64,000 nt of DNA from Pegea sp. RAD2-039 (Eukaryota; Chordata; Thaliacea; Salpida; Salpidae): NCBI GenBank assembly GCA_034620365.1, contig JAQGEQ010000380.1, positions 2,604,001-2,668,000 of the forward strand, in the 5' to 3' direction. The notes below the pieces were generated by a model, which searched no databases, was not told the origin of the DNA, and was given only the letters and a program-made list of their open reading frames with translations. A program made the position numbers and the translations under genes. Every line of letters starts with the position of its first letter. Within the stretch, counting starts at the first letter, position 1. Below are positions 1 to 10,098 of the stretch, piece by piece.

Positions 1-435
1 ACTGAAAAGTTTGTTTAGCAAAACAAAATTAAAAGTTTTTGCTAGTGCAGCGGCAAGTGTTTTTTCATTGGAATAATTTGATGTTTCTAAAATACTTTAT
101 TTTAGTAAAAAAATAGTTACAGCTTTTTAATCATTTCTTTGAACAGTTTAGTTTTGAGTAAAAATAATGATGTTTGTAAATATTTTCTTTTTATATAAAA
201 TAATTAGTTAAAGCTAACTTATGGTGCTACTAAACCACCTCAAGATTTGTAAAATGAATGATTAAATATTCTCAAATATAAACTTCTTATGAAAGAAGTT
301 ATTAAAAACTATTCTTTTTACAATTTGGTATATAAGTAATTTCTAAGATAAAATTGTCAAGTGTTTACAATTTTTCAATGTTTGTTTTCAATGTTAAACA
401 GGAATTTTGTTATAAGGCAACAATATAAATAAAAG
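1..435. other. 5' flank of the small secreted-protein gene
   Basis: AT-rich sequence with no coding signal on either strand. It lies directly upstream of the ATG at 436 and would hold its promoter. TATA-like stretches occur at about 408-413 and 423-430, close to the start codon. No other feature is visible. Confidence 0.4.
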
Positions 436-1277
436 ATGAAAATAATCATTTTGCTTATGGCCGTGATTTCATGTTCACTAGCATGTGGCAACGGAGGGTT
501 GGTATAATTCAAAATGCTTGCAGCAGTTTTAAAGCATAAATTAAATTTATCTAAAATGTTTCAGGAATGTTCAAAGAAATAAACAGGATGTAGATGAGTT
601 TTTTGACTTAGTAATGGTAAGCTGTTATACAAATGTATAAAATCTTTTTAAAAAGTTTATTCTTTCTGAATTCAACTTTACAACTGCTTACAGCTGTTTG
701 CTTTCTTTTTATTGAAACATAAACAACTTTTATCTATTTTGTGTCTTCGATAACCTCAGCATTATACTTTCAGATGGAAAGTGATGCAGAATTTAAAACA
801 CGTATTCAAAATATCTATGATGATTTATTAATTCAGTTTGGTGAACCTTTTATTGTCCAACTGATTAAAGATGTCAAAACAAAACTTGTGACTGAAAAAG
901 GTTTGTAAGATGAAAAATGTCTTTTCAAGAAAAATAAACGTCAACCCAAATTAATGTCAGCAATAAAAAAAACTCCGGTATTTAGATAAATTATTCCATC
1001 AAAACTCTTACTTTAGATGACTATTAGAAGTTTTATTCTTATTAATGTTGTAATGATATCTAATAAAATTAAAGCAATTTTAGTAGACAGCAGAATAGAC
1101 AAGAGTTTTAGGATTTAATCAAAAAGTATACATGCAAAGTAGTAACATTAGTTAATAACAATTTTGTATCTACTAAACGTTTACACTGTCTTCTCAAACC
1201 ATATTTATAATTTCTTGTAAATACATTTCTCAACTCATAAATTTATTTTCACAGAAAGAATGCTTTCTACAGAATAA
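436..1277 (+). CDS. small secreted protein, 87 aa, four exons
   Basis: I do not recognise the family. Exons at 436-497, 565-616, 774-900 and 1255-1277 join in frame (phases 2, 0, 1) with GT donors and TTTCAG, TTTCAG and CACAG acceptors, giving 87 residues. The first 17-20 residues (MKIIILLMAVISCSLACG) form a typical signal peptide: a basic residue, a hydrophobic core and small residues before the likely cleavage site. The mature part is about 68 residues. It is charged and probably helical, with no cysteine, so it is not a saposin-type or disulfide-knotted peptide. The use of donor 498 (GTTGGT) rather than the nearby GT at 502 was decided by frame: 502 leads to an early stop. The product is probably exported or lumenal. 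The gene model is good, the function unknown. Confidence 0.6.
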
Positions 1278-2599
1278 TTTGAACGAAAAATAAGAGGAAA
1301 TTCAGTGTATGATAGAGAAAAATATACTCGGAGAGAATATTATACAGAAAAATATTATTCTGCTTTTGACAAAAGTTTTAATTTTTACCGTCATCCATCA
1401 ATGTAGAAACATGGAGTAAAATACCAAAATATAACTTGAACAACCTTTTTATTTTTGGTTTGAGTTTTTGTTTTTCTACTAAAGTAAAAGCCATTTTAAC
1501 TTATCTTAGATTTAGCTTTAATTGCTATCTTAATAAATAAGATTTAAGACTTTTAATTTTCTTAGTTTTCAAGTTTTAAAACTGAATTTAAAGTCTTAAC
1601 TTTGTTTTGGGAACAATAATCGTTTATACTGTCAATGAAACATGTATATAATGGTGGTATTAATGTTTACTAATTTTATTAAATGTCTTACAATAAATAT
1701 CGATACCAAAAATATTTTTTTAACTGATCACAAGTTTACCATTTAACTTAAATGACCATTTATATATAAAAACCTTTTAAAATAGTTGATTCTCATGAAA
1801 TATACACAATAAAAATGATATATCAAAAGTGTATTACAATTAAAAACAACTAGATATGCCAAGTACAAGATCAAATGATTTTATTACTTTTGGTGGAAAT
1901 AAGAATGCTTGTTTATTGAAAAGTATTCTTAACTTATGTTTGAACATCTTTAGGTTGACAAGCTGATAAACGAAATCTAACTATTCAGTACAAAATGTTT
2001 TAGGTGAAAACTTATTTTAGTAATTACATGAAAATAGAGTAACTGCTAATTTGTTTGTGTCACCAACTATAATTTAAGATTTAAAAATATACAGAATGGT
2101 GCATTAAGATTCAATTAAACTTAGATCAATTAACAATTTAACATAAATCGTTTATTTAACTTACAAAGACTAACTTTATAAGCACATTTAAATAAATTGA
2201 TAAAACTTTAAGACTGAAACGAGATGTTTTGATTTACTTAAACATTAAGTTCAGATTCGATAGAAAATTGTGCTTTGAACTTATTTCCAAAATGTCTGAA
2301 GTAGACAAGTAGGTGGTGAGCTAGAAAATATTTTCGAAACAATTAAAATTCATTTTTGTACTGTCAAATGAGATGTTTTAAATAATAATTTCTATGGAGT
2401 ATGCTGAAGCTGATTAGACGACGATTTTTTTCAGAACTCTTTCAAATCTCAAATTTTTAGATATTTATAAAATTTCAACAAGAATAAAGTTTAAAATTTA
2501 CATTAAACGTCAAAAGAAAATTTATAAAGAAAATACCTTCAATCTGAATGGATATGACTGCAAGTTCCAAACAGTGAAAAGAATTTCTCTAAGCAGCTA
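1278..2599. other. intergenic, nothing recognised
   Basis: AT-rich sequence between the small secreted-protein gene and the gypsy remnant. No open frame of useful length, RNA gene or repeat was recognised. Confidence 0.4.
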
Positions 2600-3650
2600 A
2601 TTACTAATTAAAAACAAAAAGCAAATCTAGAAAACTCGTCAACAATCCACAATAAAAATATATTCTTAGTAGTACTTGCGATTGGTCCTTAAAATCCAAC
2701 TTGAATTTTTTCATCGGTTGTGTAGTATTGAAGAGTGTCATCGCTCAGCTGGTAAAACTTTGAGTAATTTTCGAACAGATTTCACAACATCTTATATCCG
2801 CCAGTAAGTATGGGGTTTTATGACCTCACGTGATACCGGGTTCTAGTGGTACCTGTGCAATACAAGGCTTGGTGAGACATCTTAATACCAGGTTTTGTCA
2901 TCGATGTAGCTCCACACTACGTTCTTGATGTCGCGCCTGGTCCTACATTTTTATCTCCTGCTCCTATACCTTATAGCACACGCAAAAGAATACCAATTTT
3001 ATCCTTCAAATCAAAATTACTGTTTTTATCTAAAAGTCTAGTTTTTCATAATTTTTCTTGGTTTTTAACTTGTTCTTAGAGTCTATCATAAATGCCACCG
3101 ACCTTGGATCGGTTATTAGAAAGAAGTGTTGCCTCATCAGCAAGTAACTCTATCTTTGAACAGACTCAATAATGGCAGTTGCCTCCTTCTCCACTCCAGG
3201 GTATAGTAACTCTGACTCTTGCAAAGACCTTGAAATAAGTGCCACTGGAAATCCGTTTTGATTGAAGGTGGCTGCTATCGCTACATCACTTGCATCACAT
3301 TCAACTGTGAATGGTAAGGATTCATCCATGACCTGTAACATTGACTTAGAAATATCCTTCTTAAGTTCTTCAAAATCCCGAATATTGCTTTCGCTCATAG
3401 GGAACGGATGAACGTTTCTCAGTAGTATCAAAAAAATTGCAGATCCATCTGGAGTAATAATCAAAAAGTCCCATTGCTATTTGCAACGACTTTGCATTTG
3501 TTAGGGGCTGAAGATCCATCAGAGGTTTCGAATGCCCAGGATCATGCTTAACTTGATTTCTTCGCACGCAATAACCTAAGAAACACAGTTCTTCTGCTTC
3601 ATTTATTTTAGATTCATTTTTGTGTCTCGACAAACTTAAGAAGCTTCTTT
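2600..3650 (-). mobile_element. degraded Ty3/gypsy pol: RT end, RNase H, integrase
   Basis: Reading the minus strand from 3650 down, the order of a gypsy polyprotein is kept but broken by stops and frameshifts. At 3633-3460 is the RT thumb and connection (FLGYCVRR, then a DYYSRWI block). At 3330-3155 is the start of RNase H, with the DASD motif and the YPGVEKEA block. At about 3130-3075 is the RQHFFLITDPRSVAFM region. From about 2925 to 2810 lies a decayed H2C2 zinc-finger region, and at about 2770-2600 integrase core remnants including GPIAS and IVDEFSRF. No LTRs were found. The element is a non-functional relic and cannot encode a working protein. The family assignment is firm, the boundaries approximate. 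Confidence 0.8.
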
Positions 3651-3699
3651 GAATGTCTTTGTAACTCTTCTAACGAGTTGCCTTTAATAATGATATTAT

Positions 3700-4159
3700 C
3701 AAAACATACAACGGTCTATAAGAAAGTAGCGAATAACATATTTATGTCAGCGGCAAAATACTTTATTGTTATACAGCAACAAAATTTGTTGTAATCATAG
3801 AGTTGGGGAAAATACTCTAATCTGTGGTTACCTTGTTAAAAAAGTTTATCACTGAGTGTTATGAAAGTTATTGATTGGGTCAATTTTAAACAATCAACCT
3901 CTGAGGAGGTAAGATAGATTGCAACTCTTAAAGTGATCATTAAAATTAAGATAAAAGAAACCATAAACTATTTTAAATAATAGTTAGCTTTGCAAAGATT
4001 TAGTATTAAACTGTAAAAAATAGTCTTGATGTGAGAAAAAGGGTATCACATATCTAATAAAAAGATTCCCTAGTAAATGATCTCTAGCTTGAAGCGGACA
4101 TATGTAGTCTTAACAGTATTTAGAAATTAATTTAGAAAATTGAAGAATTTGGTGTGATA
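3700..4159. other. spacer between gypsy relic and SINE fragment
   Basis: AT-rich sequence with no clear coding signal or repeat that I can identify. Confidence 0.35.
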
Positions 4160-4325
4160 TGAAACAACCAGCTCTGAAGCAGTAGCTACATCAGTCCACA
4201 ACAAAGCCTTGCTGGCATGGAGTGTGGAATCCTGTTGCATGAGCAATAACTGGATATCCATAATTACTGCCCTGACGTTGCATGGTCGTTTTCAGCAGAA
4301 GCAGGCCAAAAAAAATGATCATACC
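4160..4325 (+). repeat. 3' body fragment of the SINE seen at 26.1 kb
   Basis: This stretch matches the reverse complement of 26100-26245. It contains GCTACATCAGTC, then GGAGTGTGGAATCCTG, an AACTGGATATCCATA segment and a GGCCAAAAAAAATGATCAT end. The corresponding blocks in the other copy are GCTACATCAGTC, GAGAGTGGAATCCTGC, AGCTGGATATTCATA and GGCCAAAAAAATCATGC. The tRNA-like head is absent, so this is a 5'-truncated or decayed copy. Confidence 0.65.
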
Positions 4326-4429
4326 CAACTTCTTATTTCATTATGGAAAGATATTGTGAAATGATAAGAAGTCAAACAATAGTAGCCAAAAGAGCACAAC
4401 TTAAAAAGTCAGCCGTTGACTTTTAGGAC

Positions 4430-4880
4430 ACGGGGAAGACTTTTAAGAGTTATTTCAGAGTGGATCCGAAGAACGGGATGTCGTAAAGCTTCAAACACCA
4501 TCTGATCTTGAAACTTCTGTATCAATGTATGTTTCTTATACATTAATGGTCAAATTTACGAGGCTACATCCGAAGCTACAACTTACATCACCGATGTTAA
4601 TGATAACCTTCCAGCATTTGAAAAAGCTGTTCATCAGGCAGTAGTTGCTGAAGACTGTGAAACTGGCACAAAAGTTACTAAGGTTTTACTGGTTAAAAGT
4701 TAATACTAAGGCTCTTGAGTATGATAGTTAATCAGGTGGTTAGTCCGTTATTACTTCGACCGGGTGATTGAAGATGTATTATTTGAAATAGGTAAAAGAA
4801 GCGGTATTATTATCATTAAAATAGATTATGAAACGAAAACTTCTTATAGAGTGGAAATTCTTGCAAAAGCTCAAGACTGA
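4430..4880 (+). pseudogene. cadherin-repeat pseudogene fragment
   Basis: Translated pieces in shifting frames carry cadherin ectodomain hallmarks. In order they are YFRVDPKNG, then DLETSVSMYVS (the usual LDxE position), TYITDVNDNLPAFEKAV with the calcium-binding DxNDNxPxF linker, VVAEDCETGTKVTKV, YYFDRVIEDVLFEI, and GIIIIKIDYETKTSYRVEIL (the next repeat's LDYE position). Together they cover about one and a half extracellular repeats. Several frame changes and in-frame stops, and the lack of splice sites at the breaks, make this a dead copy. A functional parent cadherin gene should exist elsewhere in the genome. The region directly follows the SINE fragment. Confidence 0.6.
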
Positions 4881-6438
4881 GGAGATAAGATAAGACTCAA
4901 AAGATAAGGAGAATTATCAAATCAAAATTTAAAGATGAAGAAAGAAGATACAAAAAGATAGTTCCTGAAATTTAAAGCTCATTCTTGAAAAAAAATTAGT
5001 AATGAAGCTTTAAAGCTTTGACTTTTAATTTGTCAGTTAGTATAAATGAATAAATAAAAAACTGTTCTTATAAGAACTGCAAAAACTATTTTCACTAATT
5101 GTTTTATTTAGCTGTAGCTTAAGCATGTTGATGGCATTCAAATATCTAAGAACTCGTTTTCTTTAAGAGAAAAATTATCTCCATTTTTGATAATATTATT
5201 TAAGAAAGTGGTTTAAACAATTTTACTATAGGTTATTTTTATTTAAAAATCAAGTTTAGTAAATTAATCTAAACTATTTCTCATAAGAAAAATATTAACT
5301 GACTATTAATATTGTAGCTATTTTTTCATTACCAATTTTTAAAGATTCAATTCTAAATTTTTCAAACAAGACTTATCTAATAAATTTTCATGGTAAAGTC
5401 TGAATTTTCAAAAAGTTTATTTTAATCTGGTTTTACCGGCTGATTATCGAAACACGTCAAATTATTTTTCTAGTAAGGGACGCCTATACTAATTGTTTCT
5501 TTTACCACTACCCTTTGAAACACTTTAGGTATGTTACTTTTAGTTTTTAACTTTACTTTTAACTGTATTAAATATAAAAAAGTATATTTTCTGCAACTAT
5601 TGTACTGATTATCGAATGTATATTGTTGTTATATGTATTTATATATATTGAATTTTTTTGCAGATTTTTATTTAAATATTAGTCTAGAAATTTTGTACAA
5701 ATAACTTTTTAAAGGATTTCAAGTTTTAAAATTTCCGTTTTATTTTGTATTGAAAACTTAATTTCCACTTAAAATGACGAAATTATTTTTAGCGTTAATG
5801 TTCAATTAAATAATTTTGCTTGCAGTTTTAAATTTTACTGAATTTTTTATCCTATTATTATTTAGTCTGTTAATATTCAACTTGAAGTTATATTGAAATA
5901 TTTAAAATTGTGTTTTTGTTTGAAACTTTAATCTAAGAATATTTTATCATAGTTAAGTTTTTTTATGTTTTTAAAATATTGATGAATATCAATTCTGTTG
6001 CTTCTCCCACAAGGGTTTATCTATAAGTTTATAATTTAAAGTCTAAAATTTTGTCTAAGAACATTCAAACTAAAACTTTTAAAAATTCTGTCAACTTTAT
6101 TTATTTCATAATTAAAAATTGTTCGAATTCTAGATTCTTTCTCATTAAATTTATATAATTTTTTACATAATATTTTCAAGTATGGCAATTTTAAATTTTT
6201 TTATATTCTTCAGTTTTCATTGAAAAACATTTTGCTTTATTAGTTTAATTTTAATTATATTACAAATTGCTTTTATTTTCTTTTATGATAATTTATTAAT
6301 ATTGATAAGAATTAATAATATAATATGTAGTCATAAGTAATTTAATTACTATATCAAAAACTAAATTATTGCAAACTTATAACTGCATCTTATGATCATA
6401 TTTCAAGTAATTTTAATTAAATTGACATTTTTTTGCAG
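4881..6438. other. upstream region of eIF5A, nothing recognised
   Basis: Very AT-rich sequence without open frames or recognisable repeats. It should contain the eIF5A promoter and perhaps a non-coding first exon, because a strong splice acceptor (TTTTTTGCAG) sits at its 3' end, ending at 6438. Confidence 0.4.
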
Positions 6439-6461
6439 TAATATTAAAACCTCAAAACAAG

Positions 6462-7043
6462 ATGTCTGAAGATACTTTTGAAGAAGCTTCCTCTGGTGCA
6501 TCTGAATCATTCCCTATGCAATGCTCAGCTCTGAGAAAGAATGGACACGTTTTGATCAAGGGAGAGCCATGCAAGATTGTTGAGATGTCAACATCAAAGA
6601 CTGGAAAGCATGGTCACGCTAAGGTTCATATGGTTGGTCTTGGTATTTTTGATGGTAAGAAACATGAAGATATCTGTCCATCCACTCATAATATGAACGT
6701 TCCCAACGTTTCAAGAAAAGAATTTCAGGTAACTATCTCATGGGTACTTGCTTCTTACATTTATTTATCTTATTTATTTCTAGTTGGTTGATATTGACCC
6801 CGAAGGCTACCTTAGCTTGATGTTAGAGACTGGTGACGTTCGATCTGATCTGAAAAGTGAAGATGAGGATATTGCCAAGCAGATTCAAGAGCGATGGGAA
6901 GCAGGAGCTGATGCAGATGTCTTTGTAAGTTGCTGAGTGATGAAGGAACAAGTTTGGAAGTTAACATTGATGTATTTTAGGTCACTGTCTTGAGCGCTAT
7001 GGGACGCGAAAAGGTGATTGCTGTCAAGACCGGAAACAAATAA
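6462..7043 (+). CDS. eIF5A: eukaryotic translation initiation factor 5A
   Basis: eIF5A binds the ribosome E site, promotes peptide bond formation at difficult motifs such as polyproline, and helps termination. It is the only protein carrying hypusine. Exons 6462-6728, 6784-6924 and 6981-7043 join at phase-0 introns of 55 and 56 bp to give 156 residues, the usual length. The hypusination loop [12 protein letters not shown] is intact, with the modified lysine at residue 49. [12 protein letters not shown] and [10 protein letters not shown] are the other family hallmarks. The N-terminal SH3-like domain runs to about residue 83 and the C-terminal OB fold follows. The C-terminal half is more divergent than in most animals. 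A splice acceptor ends 23 nt before the ATG, indicating a 5'UTR intron or leader trans-splicing. AATAAA lies at 7055-7060. The hypusine enzymes are encoded elsewhere. Confidence 0.97.
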
Positions 7044-7054
7044 GCGATAAAATT

Positions 7055-7060
7055 AATAAA
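7055..7060 (+). terminator. polyadenylation signal of eIF5A
   Basis: A canonical AATAAA lies 11 nt past the TAA stop codon, giving a very short 3'UTR. Confidence 0.55.
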
Positions 7061-10000
7061 TATTATCGTTTTTATATCGAGCGATTTTACTTCTAGCTAC
7101 TTGAACGATGATATAAATCGCTTAGAGTTTTTTTTCTTCTAAATATTATAAAAATCTAAGTATGCTTTCAACAAACATAGTCTCTGTTCAGTCCAAATTG
7201 ATTTTTACTTCTGCTCTAGTAGTTATTACCAATTCAATAACTTTTAGTGTTTCGATTATTTGATAGGATTGCTAGCTCCTTTAACTTGGAATATAATTCA
7301 ATTTTTTCTTTACTAATTCCATCCTAAAGTGGTTTTTCTGCTGCTCGAGACTCACTCAGTTTTTATCAATAAATAAGAGAATATAAAACTCGTCGAAACT
7401 TTCTGATTGTTTCAAACTGTTATTCCATCAACTTCTATTTGGTTGAAATTAAAATTTATTTGTGAAACAAAACAATCAACGAATTTTAGTGATAAATAAT
7501 ACAAAACTAATACATTTGGTGATTAGTTGATCTTCAAATATAAAACAGAAGACAGTTGTATTGAAGAGTATCTTTAAGCTCAGTGATTGATCATTTTACA
7601 TTTGGAAGAATAATCAGATTTCCTAAGGTTGCCTTTGAAACCTGGCAACAAAAAATAATTAAATATTTTTCGAGTAGAAAAACCAAAAGCTACTTCCATT
7701 GATCCTGAATAAATAGGTCAGGAAAGAAATCGCTTACCTAATTGGTACTTGATAGTTTCAGTGTGGCAGGGACTGACGAAAATAAGCTGAAATTATTCTC
7801 TGTATCCTTTCTTTGTTTTTCTGCAGTCACTGATAATTCTACAATTTTTATAAAAATAATTATTCATTAAAAAATTCATTTCGTTAAAACCTTTATCTAA
7901 AATGTTCATTTTATATGAATCATCCAAGTAAGTTTTGATGTTTGCATGATTATGCTTGGGACACTAAAAAATAAATTTTCAAACTTTATTATAATATTTA
8001 TTATATATTATGTTTCAAAATAATCAAAAAATATTAGCTTTGAAAATTTAAAAAAAATCAAAAAGTATTTAATGAAATTTATGATTTGATAACATTAAAT
8101 ATTATTGTAAAAACCAACTTGGTCGCTTTCTTTGCTAAGAGTTGATTTAACTTCATCATCGAAAGAGTAAACTGTTTGAAAAAAACATTTTTATTGTTTA
8201 ATGATTGACTGACGAAAGTTGTTTAAAGTAAATTGCTTCATTTACAAATTAGATGGAGATCACAAACTCTTCAATAAAATATTTTACAAAAATTTAAGAT
8301 ATAAATATTAAGTATATAAAAAAAAGATTACAAAAAAATTAAATTGGAAATTTATTTTTAACGACTCAGTAAAGTTATTGAAATAAATAGAAAAACTATT
8401 TGTTCTAAAAAATGGTTAAATAAAATGCTGCTTTTCAACAACAAAAGCAAAGTTCAAACAAAATAATTTTTTATATAAAACATCACTTTGAAATACTTAC
8501 CAAAATCATTCATTATAGATTTGACTTTAAATTTTTTGTTATGTTTATTTTCATCTAATATTTTCAAAGCTCTAAAAACAGGTAAGAAAAATAATTATCT
8601 TTTAAAAAATTAATTAGATGTTCTACAAATCAATAATTTTTCAAATAACATCCACTCAAAATAAGCTGTTCAAGTAGATGTTTTTCATGTTCCAACATAT
8701 TTCACTTTTATATATTTATGTTGCTAATTTGTTAGTCAAAAATCTATGAGATTTTTATTATAATTTATTGTATTAGTTTATAATTTGTATTATATTATTT
8801 GTTTTGAAATTGTTTAATAAGATTATCAAAGCTATAATAAACTTGATTTTGAGAATTAATCTTATAAAATATTAAATGATCTACTTCTTAAAGATTTAAA
8901 AAAGGTATCTTAAAGTAGAAATAAAAAATTTGACCAAATGGTGTTCACTTTAAGACATTAATAAATTAATTTTAATCTATATTATTTCAGTCTCGATTAA
9001 GAAATTATATTAAAGTTCTGAATTAGCTTATTTTAGTCTTCATCAAAAATAAGTAGTAGTCTTGCATACCCTTCATATGTTTTCAAGGTCATCTTTTGGT
9101 CAGAAACAAAATCTTGGTCACTAAATACATCTAAAAAAATATTTTTGGTTCATGAAGCTCACATTAATCTATTTATGATATAAATGTCCCAACTAAAAGC
9201 TCTCTAAAAATATCAAAAATTATTATTGCTACAATTTAAACGATTTCAGAAAACTTAAGTGGCATATACAAAAGGTTAAAAAGTTGCAAGCTTTTAAATC
9301 TTTTAACTTTCATTAAATTTTGATGTAAGCTGATAAAATGGAGATAAAAGTTTATAAAATCTGAAATGAAAAAAATTTAGTTTTAATTTATAAGTTAGTT
9401 GTTTAGAACCAAGATCTTTCATTGGAGTATGATTTTACTAAAAAAGATTTCTTACATGAAGTGAAATAAGTATTAAGAACCTTAGAAATAGATTAAAAAA
9501 GAAACAAAAAAGACTCGTTTATGACATGATTGTTGAATGAAAGATTCAGTTTTGCAATTGTTCAGAATCATAAATTAGAGTTATAAACTTACAAGTCACA
9601 TTTCTAGACTTTTCACCAAGTGTAGAAAGATACCTGATAAAGTGAAAAACTTAAATCTTTAGATATCTTTGATAAATAGTTTAAAATAAATTGTTAAATG
9701 TTTCTATTGTAGCCAACAGCTTATAAAGCTTAATAGCACCGATAATCAGACTTCAAGATATAACTGAATAAATGTCCGCCTACATAAATTCAACTTCTTA
9801 AATAACAATTAAACCTTAAAATGTTAGAACGAAAAACATGTATAAAGTAAACCAATTTCAATTATTTAGTACTTTAAAGTAAGTTAATGAAGTAAATTAA
9901 TCACTTAAGGCAATTCAATTAGAATAATCACGCATTTGGTTTATACTTTTGGTTATGCTGGCTTGATTGCTCAGCCAAATTTGTTAGATTTTCATATTTG

Positions 10001-10098
10001 CTTGTAAAATGTAACTAGAAGAAAAAAACAGTTTGACAACAAAGTGACATCAACTAAACTTTAGGGTTGATTCGATTATAGAAAATAAGAAATTTGTT
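7061..10098. other. intergenic between eIF5A and the CCP2 gene
   Basis: The 3' ends of the two genes face each other across about 3 kb of AT-rich DNA. No coding region, RNA gene or repeat was recognised. Long A and T runs are common. Confidence 0.4.

Noticed and set aside
2738..2780. A tRNA-like A box (TCGCTCAGCTGGTAAA) with a TTCGAAC downstream on the plus strand
   Set aside because: On the minus strand the same bases fall in the integrase part of the gypsy relic (FYQLSDDTLQYY), which explains them. The B box is poor and no cloverleaf forms.
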